A DNA stretch of 64,000 nt from Odontocerum albicorne (lineage: Eukaryota; Arthropoda; Insecta; Trichoptera; Odontoceridae). The notes beneath the pieces are model-generated. The model searched no databases. It had not been told where the DNA came from and was given only the letters and a program-made list of their open reading frames with translations. The DNA lies in the NCBI GenBank assembly GCA_949825065.1, contig OX463854.1, positions 16,989,226 to 17,053,225 on the forward strand. Direction: 5' to 3'. Below are positions 42,893-54,199 of this stretch, piece by piece. Positions within the stretch are counted from its first letter, which is position 1. Each line of letters begins with the position of its first letter. Both the position numbers and the translations under genes were made by a program.

Positions 42893-45058
42893 ATGAAGAG
42901 AAGCTCTTCCAGGGACAGTCTGCATAGGGTTAAGCGTAGCAGGAGCTGTATTGGTCGCTATGATGACAGTTCTGATGAGAGAATCACCCCGGAACGCATC
43001 AGGAGGCGCGTCCGATCACCCAGTCCGCGAGGCCGGTACGTGTCTCCCCACAGGGACGAGTATCTGCGCACCAGAGAGATCAGAGAGGTGCCCGAGAGGT
43101 CTTATTCCTACAAAGTGCTCTGCGTAAGCGCTCTGCATCCGAAAGCTTCGGATGAGGTCATCAAAGACACTTTATACAGAGAGTATAAGAAATACGGAGA
43201 CTTGAGCATTAAGATATCTCACGAACTAGATGAAAGAGTCGCTTACGTATGTTTTCGAAGTTCGGAAGATGCCCGAGACGCTAAACACGGCAAACCTCGC
43301 ATCATTCTGTACGATAAGGTCGCTCTTGTCGATCCCGTTTATGAAACCGTTCGTTCCGAGTCTTACAGAAGTCGGCCTCGCAGCATCACCCCTCCCGACT
43401 ATGAAAGACCTTATTCTTACGCTTGGTCCCCTGTACCCGAGCGCCGCCGCATGTTGCCCGAGCACGAGCGAGCCTACGGGATTCCTCCTACCGTTCCTCA
43501 CCACCGCGAGTTTCGCCCTCCGATGCACCACGAGTATCCCATGGCCGGCCCTCACGGCCCCCCCCTGCATCATCGTCCTCCCATGCATCACCCTGTCCAT
43601 CCTCACCCTCACCCGCACCCTCATTACATGCCACGCCCGTACATGCCTAGGCCCCACCACCCACCTTTCGAAAAGATGGAAAATAAGAAGGATAAATTCC
43701 CCAATTACCTTCATCATGTTCAACCTGAAGATGATCCATTAGCCACTCGCACTTTGTTTGCTGGTAATCTTGAAATCAATATATCCGATGAAGAACTTCG
43801 TAGAATCTTTGGTAGATTTGGTATCGTCGAAGATATTGATATCAAGCGTCCAGCACCTGGTACAGGAAATGCTTTTGCTTTTGTTCGCTATCAGACCCTC
43901 GATATGGCTCATAGAGCTAAAGTAGAACTCTCTGGCCAGTATATTGGTAAATTCCAGTGTAAAATAGGTTATGGCAAAGCAACACCCACTACTCGCGTGT
44001 GGGTGGGAGGTTTGGGCCCGTGGACCTCTGTGCCACAGCTCGAAAGGGAGTTTGATAGATTTGGAGCCATTAAAAAGATCGAGTATACTAAAGGAGAAAC
44101 TTGTGCATACATTCTGTATGATTCAATTGATGCAGCTCAAGAAGCTGTGAAAGATATGCGCGGCTTTCCATTGGGAGGTTCTGATAAACGTCTTCGTATA
44201 GATTTTGCAGATGCTGGTAATGGAAGTGGCTACCGCCCAAAGCCTGGTTACCCTACTAGTGGTCCTGATGCTCCAGAGTATCAGGAGGGCTTTGAAGGTG
44301 GGTGGGAAGATGGTGGCTATGGATACGGTGGCGCTGGATACAGAGGGCGTGGAGGTTACCGTGGAAGAGGACGTGGAGCAGCTCGTGCTCCATCGGGCGA
44401 GTTCCGTGGAGAGGAAGAATGGCGACGCGAAGAGTATAGTCGGCGAAGTGGCTCACGTTCTCCTCGCTCTCCACGCCGTCGAAGTGCGGACAGTGACTCT
44501 GACGGCTCTCTGCGCAGGGTTGGAGCTTTAGCCTCTGCTCGCACTCTTCCTGAGGTGGCTCGTAAATCTACAACTACTTGGAATGGAGCGCTCATTTTGA
44601 AGAACTCTTTGTTCCCTGCTAAATTCCATTTGACTGACGGTGATCCTGACATAGTTGATGGGCTGATGAAAGATGAAGAGGGAAAGCACCAGTTGAGAAT
44701 AACCCAGAGGTTGCGATTGGATCAACCAAAACTGGATGATGTGCAGAAACGTATAGCGACCTGTAGTTCTCACAGCATATTCTTAGGCTTAGCCGGATCG
44801 ACTGCATCTGTAACCAGTGATGATGCTGGTGTCCAGACCCGCCCCCTCAGGAATTTAGTATCATACTTAAAACAGAAGGAAGCAGCGGGTGTTATTTCTC
44901 TTTTGAACAAAGAAACTGAGGCCACAGGTGTTCTTTATTCCTTCCCGCCTTGTGATTTTTCCACCGAACTGTTGAAAAGGACTTGCCACAATTTGTCTGA
45001 GGAGAGTCTGAAAGAAGATCACCTAGTGATTGTGGTTGTAAGAGGTGGAACGGCCTAA
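42893..45058 (+). CDS. nito: Spenito / RBM15-family RNA-binding protein
   Basis: Spenito is a nuclear adaptor of the m6A methyltransferase complex. In Drosophila it also acts in Sex-lethal splicing and Wnt signalling. The product from this ATG is 721 residues. Order: basic/Ser-rich N-terminus (1-60), RRM1 (about 72-150, SYKVLCVSALHPKASDEV), a His/Pro-rich linker (205-258), RRM2 (284-362, TRTLFAGNLEINISDEEL, NAFAFVRY), RRM3 (366-442, TRVWVGGLGPWTSVPQLE), a Gly/Tyr/Arg (RGG-like) segment (463-497), an Arg/Ser stretch (510-540), and a C-terminal SPOC domain (about 551-717, TWNGALILKNSLFPAKFHLT ... VIVVVRG). The frame is open further upstream, but an acceptor at 42811 puts codons before 42812 in an intron. 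An ATG at 42839 would add 18 residues; 42893 (MKRSSS) is chosen for its fit to the family start. The coding region has no intron and is much richer in GC than its surroundings. Confidence 0.95.
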   Translation: MKRSSSRDSLHRVKRSRSCIGRYDDSSDERITPERIRRRVRSPSPRGRYVSPHRDEYLRTREIREVPERSYSYKVLCVSALHPKASDEVIKDTLYREYKKYGDLSIKISHELDERVAYVCFRSSEDARDAKHGKPRIILYDKVALVDPVYETVRSESYRSRPRSITPPDYERPYSYAWSPVPERRRMLPEHERAYGIPPTVPHHREFRPPMHHEYPMAGPHGPPLHHRPPMHHPVHPHPHPHPHYMPRPYMPRPHHPPFEKMENKKDKFPNYLHHVQPEDDPLATRTLFAGNLEINISDEELRRIFGRFGIVEDIDIKRPAPGTGNAFAFVRYQTLDMAHRAKVELSGQYIGKFQCKIGYGKATPTTRVWVGGLGPWTSVPQLEREFDRFGAIKKIEYTKGETCAYILYDSIDAAQEAVKDMRGFPLGGSDKRLRIDFADAGNGSGYRPKPGYPTSGPDAPEYQEGFEGGWEDGGYGYGGAGYRGRGGYRGRGRGAARAPSGEFRGEEEWRREEYSRRSGSRSPRSPRRRSADSDSDGSLRRVGALASARTLPEVARKSTTTWNGALILKNSLFPAKFHLTDGDPDIVDGLMKDEEGKHQLRITQRLRLDQPKLDDVQKRIATCSSHSIFLGLAGSTASVTSDDAGVQTRPLRNLVSYLKQKEAAGVISLLNKETEATGVLYSFPPCDFSTELLKRTCHNLSEESLKEDHLVIVVVRGGTA

Positions 45059-45404
45059 ATCTGCATATTGAATTGGGTATATTTTAATTATATTTCTTAG
45101 TTTTAAGTGAGACACAAGTTTCAGCCAAGAACAATATGATATTCCAAAAGTTTTATAAACCTTGAAATGTTCAATTATTGAACAAATTGCTTTATGGAAC
45201 AGTAGAGTATTTTTGCTGTCAATGATAATCTTATCTTTATTTTCTAGGTATTTTTGGAGATTTAACTTCAAGGTTCATTGTAAAAATCTTAATTGTGTTT
45301 GTGAAGTTATTAGTTCAGATAAAATTTCTGCGAGAGTTTTTTTTTATGTTCTCTCAATAGTTTTATCATCGTGTGAATTGTGCTGAGATTTTTATACAGT
45401 GAGC

Positions 45405-45410
45405 AATAAA
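45405..45410 (+). promoter_or_regulatory. Polyadenylation signal for spenito
   Basis: AATAAA, about 350 bases past the stop codon, followed by GT-rich sequence (GTGCGAGTGGGTGAGTGATG). Later sites could give longer 3' UTRs. Confidence 0.55.
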
Positions 45411-46790
45411 AATGTTACACTAAATTTAAAGTGCGAGTGGGTGAGTGATGTGGTAGATAACTTGCTCTCTTAAATGTATGTAGTATGCTACATACAAATA
45501 ATATATTTACTTTTTAGTGAAAAATATTCATTTTGACCAACCATGTATATAAGCATGGGCATAAAAATGCGAAAGCAGTTTGGTTTATGGTGGTTACTTT
45601 ATCATCTCTCAGTGCTTGAATTGAAATAATGATTAAGGTTTTTACTGACTCCTTAATAATTAATTAAGATTTTAACTATAGGTGTTGTTACACTCGAGTG
45701 GGAGCCCTGGCATACAGTTGGATTGTTTTGTGGCAATTTTTAAACTTATGTACTAAAAGATCTGTGCCTGTGGCTAGTTCAGTGACTTTAATTGTGTAAC
45801 TGAGGTAATTTGATGTTACAGTGTATTTGCTTTAGGTGATGTGTAGTGTTAGTGATAAGTGAATCAAATAGAGTTATGTATTCCTCATCATTGTGTTATT
45901 ATTTAATGTTCCTGTGCTGTAAGATTTCCCGATTCCTTCTATATTCACATTATGTATTTATTGTGTTTCAAAATTTTCTAATAGCTCTGTGATATTTTAT
46001 AATTTCATGCCCAAATTCTATTGTAAGTAAATGTGTTTCAGTGCTGTGATTATTTATCAAATTTTGGGCAATATCCTATTTATTCATTGGGCTTATTTAT
46101 ATTCATCATTTTTAATTTCTTAAATACACTAGTTGGTGATCACAGTTTCAGTTCGTGCCAGGAACTTAATTTTAAATATTTTCAGTTCCAAAAGCAGTGT
46201 AAAGATTCAATTATATGTGTTTAATTTGAGATGACGTTCCATCAGACATTAAAAGTGGAGTTTCATGACTTAAAGTGTATACTTGTGAGATTTTTTTGCA
46301 TAAAATATTTGGTAAGAGAGATACAGCAAATATGTCTACCTGCCACCTTGCTGCAGGATGCCAAAGTTACTAAGTGAGTATTTGAGTGATTTGTTCAATG
46401 CTGGAGGAAATCTTAACTCTGTACCAGGATTTTCAACAGAGAAGTATATTTTTAGGTTTGTTTTTTTTTACGCTTCATGATTTTTTACTAAATCTTCATA
46501 TTATTCTAATGCAATTGCTTTGATTTTTAACTAATAGTTTTTTTTCTCTTTTTTAATACTCTGAAGATAATGCTGATAAAAAACATGGGTTTTTGAGGTA
46601 TTATCTCAAGGAAGTTAACCTGGTGCTTGTGGTGTGGTTTTATTTTCATAATTATTTTCAAGTGAATCTTAAATGTCTCCTATGCAACTGAATTTATAAA
46701 TATTTGAGATGTAATTGCAAAATTTGCCTTAATACTGACACTCGGCACTCGATAATTACATATATGTTTAGGTATCGAATCAGGGATTCA
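45411..46790. other. No gene; possible extended spenito 3' UTR
   Basis: AT-rich, T-rich on the plus strand, with short open frames only (46033-46224). Low repeat content compared with the rest of the window, as in 3' UTRs, but no direct evidence. Confidence 0.35.
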
Positions 46791-46799
46791 GGATGAAAA

Positions 46800-47680
46800 T
46801 GTAATTTTTTTATAAAAACAAATATATAAAAAATACATTTATCTTGTATAATATAATCTCCGCCCATTGATAAACCCTCTCAAATAAGAATTGGAATATT
46901 TAGACGAGAAGCGCTCTAAAACCTAGTTTTACTTGCTTAATATTTTCAATAAAAAAATCAGTGGATCTGAATAAGTGGTAATCTGATGAAGCAAGATATG
47001 GGGAATATGGTGGGTGAGAAATTAACAATACCTTTTATCTGAATTCCTATATTTTATCCCATGTATTTTTTGCCGTATGGGTCTTGCACAATCTCAAAAA
47101 AACTGTTTTCTATTGAAAACAGTAATTCTTTGTTTTTCTCACATTTCAATAATCAAGCTTATTACAATAGACCTCAGTCATTGTATGGCCATACTGAAGG
47201 ACTTCATAGTGAATAATTTCTTTGCAATCCCACCATATGGGCAGAAGAGCCTTTTTCTCACCTCTAGGTCACAACAGTAGCTTTCGCCCCTTTTGAGAGC
47301 TATTGTTTTTTGCGATCTCGGTTTATAGTACATCACCCCCTTTTATCCCCAGTCACAAGATGTAGAAATGGTGAATTTGCTTCTGCAATAATTCAATTAA
47401 GTCTTGGTAGATCCGAATATGATTTGTTTTCCTTTCTTAAATTGTAAGGTATTAAGCACACCCTGTTTATAAATCTCTGTTTTTTTAATGTTCTTGTATG
47501 CAAGTGAATCTGCAATTTGTTGAATCGACTTTGTCAGATTTGCCTCGACTTCAATAGGTAAATTATCATCTTCCAAAACAAATTTTCCTCTAATTTAAAC
47601 CACCTCTAACACTGTTAAACATACAATTTCAAACCACTTCTACACTATTGAACATCATCACAAATGTTTTTTACTCGGGT
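46800..47680 (-). pseudogene. Degraded mariner transposase
   Basis: Minus-strand frames, in order: RGKFVLEDDNLPIEVEANLT (N-terminal block), IQQIADSL, GDKRG near 47350 (first catalytic region, TGDEKW-like), IWWDCKEIIHYEVLQYGHTM (written across shifts), THTAKNTWDKI (second Asp region HDNARPHTAK), and ISHPPYSPYLASSDYHLFRS (third Asp, SSDYHLF). Then follows a decayed end. Many frameshifts and stops. TIRs were not identified. The motif set is mariner; it differs from the other copies in the window. Confidence 0.75.
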
Positions 47681-48099
47681 TGGATTGGTTTTTTATGATA
47701 TACGAGTATAATATGCGATTTTGCAAAATTTGTTTACTTTGCACAAATCTTTTTGAAAGATTTAAAAAAAAATTACTTTTGAAAGGTGTTCTACAGATGG
47801 TTATTGATCAATAGAAAACAAAAGTCATGTTGAAAGATCGACACCCGAAACACAACTGATGGTCAGAAAGGACATTGACAAAAAATTACATTTCCATCTA
47901 GTACCCCTAATATTTTGGTTTTTTATATGTTGCAGCAACAGACAAGAACAACAGTGCAGTAAGTATTGTGTTTGCCAGTAAATATCAATAGGAAAAATAT
48001 TAAAAAGTGATGTGCAGTGGTGTGCTAGTGCCTTCCTTGATATGTATGGAAGTCAAGACTCGAAATTCAAGAAAACTGTGTACATATATATAATAGCAG
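47681..48099. other. No recognisable gene
   Basis: AT-rich. Nothing assigned. Confidence 0.35.
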
Positions 48100-48425
48100 A
48101 ATATATCTTTGGCGTTATGGCAGAAGTTGATATGTCCGTTTTACCTTAGTTTACAGGAGAAGCAATATTAACTTTGATAAGCTGTTAAAATCAGTACAAA
48201 TAAGCATTTTTTAAGTTTTTCCAAATAATATATCTTTTGTTTGGATAATGACCGACACACCAAGTTTTGCCACAACATGCTGAGAAATATTTTCTATAGA
48301 TTGGGAGAATAAACACAAAATGACTAAAAACTATAATAATATTTTCTATAAATTGGGAGAATAAACACAAAATGACAAAAAACGGACATATCAACAACTT
48401 CTGCCATAACGCAACAGATATGTTT
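48100..48425. mobile_element. Foldback MITE, about 0.32 kb
   Basis: The left end GCGTTATGGCAGAAGTTGAT followed by ATGTCCGTTTT (48112-48156) returns inverted at the right end (48379-48412). A 3-base insertion (extra AAC) is the only difference over about 31 bp. Similarity continues outwards (ATATCTxxxGCG on both sides). The right half has two tandem copies of a 52-bp unit (TTTCTATARATTGGGAGAAT...). No ORF. A clear target duplication was not found, so the superfamily is open. Confidence 0.7.
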
Positions 48426-48644
48426 GTTAAATATTTGGTATTACAATTTATGACAATAAGGAGTTATAGGTAAATCTTTGTTAGAGATGGATTAAAATAT
48501 GTAGAAAAGGGTGGATAGCTTGAGATAGTTGGAACATTTTGAAAGACTTGAGTTTTGAGACTTGCAAAACAAATATAAACATGCCTGTAATTAATGGTCA
48601 GCTAGGAAGAGGTAGTTAAAGAAATTTTAACTAGAAATTTAAGT

Positions 48645-49720
48645 TAGTACCAACCTTTAGAAGTTACGTGTTAAACTTTCATGACATTCCGACATTGTGT
48701 CATTGAGTTACAGTGGTTTTAGTGATGCTACTTTTGCTATTTTCAAAACAATAGAAAAAAACGAATTTCGTGTGTTGATAAATCATTGCTTTTTAATGGG
48801 AAAAAATACCGTTCAAACTCAGCGATGGCTTGAAAAGTGTTATCCGGGCTCTGCTCTGTCGAAAACAATCATTTGTCGGTGGTATGCTGATTTCAAACGC
48901 GGTCGTACCGACACAAATGATGCTGATCGCTCTGGTCGTCCAAATGAGGCTGTTACACCAGAAAACATAAAAAAACCCCTCAAAATCGAAATGGATACCG
49001 CGTTTGCTCACAATGGAACAGAAACAACAACGCATCGATGATTCAGAGCGCTGTTTGGCACTGTACGAGAAATAAACAGGAGTTTTTACAATTTTACATC
49101 GGTATGTGACAATAGATGAAACTTGGATCCACCACTATACTCCGGAATCAAATCGGCAGTCGGCTGAGTAGAGAGCAGCCGGTGAAAGTCGTCCGAAGCG
49201 ACCAAAAATTCAACAGTCGGCCGGGAAGGTTATGGCCTCCGTATTTTGGGATGTGCATGGTATGATATTCATCGATCACCTTGAAAAGGGAAAAACCATC
49301 AATAGTGAATATTACATTGGAGTGAAAATTACATTGAAGCGTTTGATGGCAGAAATTGCAAAAAAACGGCCCCATATGAAGAAGAAAAAAGTTCTCTTTC
49401 ATCAGGACAATGCACCGTGTCACAAGTCGATGGTAACGATGGCCAAATTGCATGAGTTGAACTTCGAATTGCTTCCGCACCCACCGTATTCTCTAAATTT
49501 GTCCCCCAGCGACTATTGGCAGACCTCAAAAAGATGCTCCAGGGAAAGAGATTTGGCTCCAATGAAGAAGTGATTGCCGAAACTAACGCCTATTTTGAAA
49601 CTAAATATAAATCGTATTACACAGCTGGTATAGAAAAGTTAGGAAAGCGTTGGAATGAATGTATCGCTCTTTAAGGAGACTATGTTGATGAATAAAGAAG
49701 AATTTTGGCAAACAAATGTG
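48645..49720 (+). pseudogene. Mariner with internal deletion
   Basis: The conserved beginning EKNEFRVLINHCFLMGKN is preceded by ATA at 48751 where an ATG would be expected. Then follow TQRWLEKCYPGSA, ICRWYADFKRGRTDTNDADR and SGRPNEAVTPENIKK. The middle (end of the DNA-binding region) is deleted near 48975. The catalytic part keeps all three Asp motifs: TIDETWIHHYTPESN, FHQDNAPCHKSM and LSPSDYW; second and third Asp are 34 apart (D34D). A frameshift after SDYW and stops end it; the C-terminal frame resumes as RMLQGKRFGSNEEVIAE and ends by 49672. The right TIR word AGTCCCGGGACTTATTG lies at 49733-49749; no equal left end was seen. Confidence 0.85.
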
Positions 49721-49754
49721 GTTTTAGTAGTTAGTCCCGGGACTTATTGATTGA

Positions 49755-51175
49755 TGTGTTATATATATGTTTTTTACCTTTTATAGAATTCACTAAAATA
49801 AATCGAAGCATAACAATAATGTCTTGCATATACGAGTACATACTGAAAGGAATATTTAGCCTAGAACTAGAAGAAAATAATTTGGGATATAAATAACATG
49901 GTAAGATATTTAAGTGTGTACTTTTTGAGTGGAGTTTGGTAGTTTGATTACACAAGAATTAAATTCTGACATTTGTTTTCACTAAGTGTCTGTAACTTAG
50001 ACAATAACTAGATATAAATAATCTGAACTTATGGGAGATTTGACAGTATCAGCTTATATTACTGTCTCCATGATGAAGTTGTGGACGTTCAATTCAGTTC
50101 AGTTTAGATTTAGTTCTTCATCCCCCTTGCACCATTATTTGCTCAGGTGAATAAAGTGGTCTGCTCATGAAGGATCAAACATTATACATGATTAATTGAC
50201 TTGATCTTGATTGTTACAATTCATATTTATAAGTGGTCAAGTTCTTGAATTATACTTTTGCTAAAAATTGACTTCTACTTTTCAACCAAATACTTTTTCT
50301 CTTGAAATAATGTTTTGCTTGAATTAGTCATTTGTCTTTCTTATTTTCATAGAAAAATGCACCGTCACATAAGGTCGGGTCTATGATATGATTATATGAA
50401 TTTTATTTTCAATATTAAACAAGTGGTGAAAAAGTCAAGTGCGAGTAAATATTTTTCCACTAGGTAGTAGTCTGCCCTAATGAAAAAGTTGCAAATAAGT
50501 TTTCAATTAAAGTAGTTTTTCAACATAAAACTATTTTTGTATTCTGCAGCCTGCCATTTCTATAAATTTTCCCAACCTGCATCAAATTTACTTCCAGAGT
50601 AATGAAAATTCAACAGGTTAATAACGGTCAAGATTATTGAGTAGTTTTGGTATATATTAAAAATTAAGTTGTAAATACAACAGCAATTTGATTGACAATT
50701 CCCAAACTCTTTTAATTTTGGTAAGATATATTTATTCTTAAACATTAAGGGTAAATAGTAAAAGTCAACAGCATGGTTTAGAATACAAATTTTTAATAGT
50801 ACATCACTGGATTTCCATTTGACGTGTGTGAATGAAATATTTATCTGTGCTAAGTTCACTTGAATTGAAGCAACATTCTAAATTAATCCTAGCAGACAAT
50901 CTAATGATCTGATGTAATAAATAGTGAAATATGTATGCGAGCCCTATATGTTTAGGTATATTTCGATCAACTCGGGCAGCTAATAGGAAATCTGCCGGTT
51001 TACTGGTCAAGTGTGAATCTAGTGTATCAATGAGTTATTATAGACCTAAAATATACTTATGGAGGAAATAAATCTTTATACTTAAAATTTGATATACTAA
51101 AAAGATGCCTGATGAGGATTCAAAAATGCCTCAATCAAAATATTGAAAAATCAATATCTACATCTAGAAAGTCTG
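49755..51175. other. No recognisable gene
   Basis: AT-rich. The open frames at 50560-50859 and 50804-51010 have no known domain. No repeat shared with elsewhere was recognised. Confidence 0.4.
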
Positions 51176-51342
51176 CGCGAATGAGTTTTCTCCTAAATTA
51201 ATTAGAAAATTAAGGTAAATCGGGAGAACTATTCAAAGTAACAACTAGAGTTAAACAAGGTTGCGCCGTAGCACCTACCCTCTTTAATGTACATCCATAA
51301 TTGCTAGCCTTGTAAAAGATAAATTGCCGCAGTGTATACATA

Positions 51343-52632
51343 CGAGGGTGGTCCGATAAGTACTTAGCCTACAAAAGAATAACAAAAATTTTGGAAAAGT
51401 GGCGATTTATTTCTCAACATAATCTCCTTTGAGTTCGATACACTTGACCCAGCGATGCTCCAACTTCTTTAACCCGTCTGAAAAATACGTTTTCTGGAGG
51501 TCTGCAAAGTAGACTTCCGTGGCGGCGATAACCTCCTCATCCGACTCAAATTTCTGCCCGGCGAGTGACTTTCAAATTTGGAAACAAAAAGAAGTCGCAC
51601 GGGGCCAAATCCGGAGAATACGGTGGATGGGGCAGCATTTCGTAGCCTAATTCTACCAATTTGGCCGTGGCGACGGCGGAGGTGTGAGCCGGTGCGTTGT
51701 CATGATGGAAAAGCATTTTTTTCTTCGCCAAATGGGGCCGCTTTTTCTGCAATTCGGCGTCGAATCGGCCCAATAATTCGGCATAGTAGGGTCCTGTGAC
51801 CGTTTTACCCTTCTCCAGGAAGTCGATGTAGATCACACCTTTTGAATCCCAGAAAACGGTGGCCATCACCTTTCCGACCGATAGGACAGTCTTCACCTTC
51901 TTCGGAGCACGTTCGCCGGGTGAAGTCCACTGTTTTGACCGTTCCTTGGTCTCGGGTGTGTACCAGTGTATCCATGTTTCGTCGACGGTCACGAAACGAC
52001 GCAGAAACTCCTTCGGATTGCTCTTAAACATCGTCAAACACTGCTCTGAAGTGGTCTCACGGTTGCGCTTGTTGTCCGGAGTGAGCAAACGCGGCACCCA
52101 TCGCGCCGACAGCTTTCTCATGCCCAATACTTCATGCAGGATATGACCCACGCAGTCTTTTGAGATGCCTACTGTCTCAGCTATCTCGCGCACCTTCAAT
52201 CGGGGGTCTGCCAATACGAGATCGTGGATTTTTGTCACGTTATCCTCCGTGGTAGCCGTTTTCGGGGCACCTGGGCGGGGCTCATCAAAAACCGACGTGC
52301 GATCACGTTGAAACTCGTTAAACCAATTTTTGACGGTCGCCATCGAAGGAGAAGAATCACCGTACACAGCATCCAAGCGTTCTTTGATTTCGCTGCGCGA
52401 TTTCCCTTTCAAAAACAAGAATTGAATCACCGACCGATATTGCTCTTTTTCCATTTTTCTCAAATCCGCGGACACGCTCGCTTCCACACGCGGTCAAAAC
52501 AAAACTACGCTTCTGATTCGGCTGAAATTTTGACAGTAGCTGTCAACGAGAATGTACTACGCGATAAAAAATTACTCTTGCGATAGTGGTGCCATCGGGC
52601 GGTGAGGCTAAGTACTTATCGGACCGCCCTCG
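51343..52632 (-). mobile_element. Mariner element, 1.29 kb, near intact
   Basis: Inverted repeats CGAGGGTGGTCCGATAAGTA and the complement of CGAGGGCGGTCCGATAAGTA (one mismatch), continuing with CTTAGCCT. TA duplications at 51341-51342 and 52633-52634. GC-richer than its host sequence. It is nested in a LINE relic and is therefore younger than it. Confidence 0.95.
51407..52487 (-). pseudogene. Mariner transposase, single frameshift
   Basis: From ATG 52487 the frame is open for 313 codons. DNA-binding part: YRSVIQFLFLKGKSRSEIKE, NWFNEFQRDRTSVFDEPRPG, HILHEVLGMRKLSARWVPR. Catalytic Asp in TVDETWIHWYTPE, FHHDNAPAHTSAVATAKL and YSPDLAPCDFFLF; second and third are 34 apart (D34D mariner). The frame is lost after FPNLK and resumes one base further: SLAGQKFESDEEV ... 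IELKGDYVEK, ending at TAA 51407-51409. Only this one break was found, so it is one of the youngest DNA transposons here. An in-frame second ATG (MEKEQYRS) could be the native start. Confidence 0.9.
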
Positions 52633-52860
52633 TATTATTTATAGGTTGGACAGTGGGCTCTTTAATCCCAAAAAGTTATGGTTTAAGGCCAAAACTTCTG
52701 TTACAACAATAATGGAACTCCACCCTATTTTACTGCACGACTGAATATTGGCATGTTACCAAAGCACAAGAGAGAAGACTTCAGTTTGGAAAACATATGT
52801 GTTGCGAGGATAATGATAGGCGGTATGACCAGGTGACTAATGAGGCTGTTTGTCTTTCAC

Positions 52861-53280
52861 CTCAATAAAGGTGAGGCGTTGGAGTTGGTTAAGTTATGTA
52901 TTGAAGACGTCGAGTAGCTGGTCAAGAGCTGTGCTGTTTTATCACCCACAGGGGATTCGGCGAATCGGACACATCCTACACTATACACCGGTGTCTTGGT
53001 CTGACAAGGGAATGTGAAGTGCTTATGACATTCTTGCATTCCAGATGGAACGTATATGATGTGGAGTATCCTGATTACAAATGTATTCGTGACAAACTCA
53101 GAAAGGGAATTCCGAGAAGTAATCAATACTTTTAGTAAAGCCTACAGATCAATTAAACTGAAACACATGTTCAAAATTCAAATATCTTCATTAAGGCTTA
53201 CCTGAGATGATCACAATACCTATGAGAATCACAGTGGTTAGGACTTGGTTTAAAAAGGTCCAGTGCTTTTCATAATTTTG
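52861..53280. other. Repeat-like debris, no gene
   Basis: Short similarity in word order to 24075-24145 (AAGAGCT, CTGTTTTATMACCCAC) suggests a LINE or SINE remnant. The minus-strand open frame 52857-53126 has no recognised domain. Confidence 0.3.
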
Positions 53281-53289
53281 AGAACATAT

Positions 53290-53660
53290 TTCCATCACGT
53301 GGCCAAGTATCATCTTCATCTCTTGTTCCTCTGTGATCTATGAGATGTTGATGGTACAGGTTGTGACAATACGTCTCCACTTCTCTCAGTCACTTTGCAT
53401 GGCTTCTAGTACTTAATTCTTTCACCTGATTACTCCTTGCTGGCGCTCTGCCTCTTCTTCCTGGGGCACTTCCTAAGGCCAATATATCCTGGATATCAGA
53501 CGACTGAGGACAGCCATAGTATGAAGAGGTTCTTTTTTCTGGTAGTCGACGGAATTTTCAGTATCGGATGCCAATACCACATCTCAAAGGAATCAATTCT
53601 TACATATTCTCAGGCTTTTATTGTCCATGTTTTGTACCATACAAGAATATAGGAAAGATT
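53290..53660 (-). pseudogene. LINE C-terminal remnant
   Basis: Shifted minus-strand frames read LVWYKTWTIKA, IDSFEMWYWHPILKIPSTTR (the CETWTxxxxxxxxLExFExWxxRxxLxIxWT pattern) and later GRRGRAPARSN, an RRGRPxxR equivalent. It is a polymerase tail of a different LINE than that at 38.5 kb. Confidence 0.55.
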
Positions 53661-54199
53661 TTAGTTCAGATAAGCTTTGTTTTGGTATGATTGGAAATAC
53701 CCCTCTATATTTATCTCCAAATTTTTACTAACTGGGTCATGGGATTTTTGGCAATTTGTATTTGTTTTCGCAATCACCTGCGCTGAGGAATAAAAGGAAT
53801 ATAAAATTTTACACCACAGGTCACATAACAAGCCCGATGGCTGTAAGACACAAGCTCTACTATGATGAGCTTTGTTTTTGCTTAGATTTACTTCTGACCC
53901 ATATTTACGACTTTCAGTCGCTCTTGGGCAGATCAGCTATTTCCCAATAATATTGTTCAAATCGGAGGTGTTCAAGATGCCTTAAAAAAGATCGTCTAAA
54001 TTGTAAGATTCACATTTCAAATATTGAAAGTGCAAGAGCATTAGTTTCTAATTCTATTTTTATAATATTCTTAATATTAGGCATGTGAATATGAAGCAGA
54101 TGGAAAAAAGATTATACAACTATAAAATAAATATGTTGGAGAATCGTACTCTTTAGAGAGTGATAGTTGGATGAATGAATAGACCTGCACAAAATATGG

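Larger units (their letters stand above)
51180..52860 (+). pseudogene. LINE reverse transcriptase relic split by mariner
   Basis: Left of the mariner: SGELFKVTTRVKQGCAVAPT, LFNVH, VKDKLPQCIY (RT block with QGCxxxPTLF). Right of it: RLDSGLFNPKKLWFKAKTSV, MELHPILLHD (place of the FADD block, degraded) and ILACYQSTREKTS. The two parts are consecutive regions of one RTE-like polymerase, so the mariner (51343-52632) landed inside it. Confidence 0.65.

Noticed and set aside
43226..43742. Long antisense and shifted frames within spenito
   Set aside because: They are shadows of the GC-rich, His/Pro-coding part of spenito; the RRM and SPOC domains are on the plus frame.
52858..52880. Small hairpin CACCTcaataaAGGTG
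   Set aside because: Five-base stem, expected by chance; a bacterial-type terminator has no meaning in this context.
53201..53330. Minus-strand hydrophobic frame (WTFLNQVLTTVILIGIVIIS) followed by a GTAAGC donor
   Set aside because: It directly continues a LINE C-terminal remnant and has no recognisable family or next exon.
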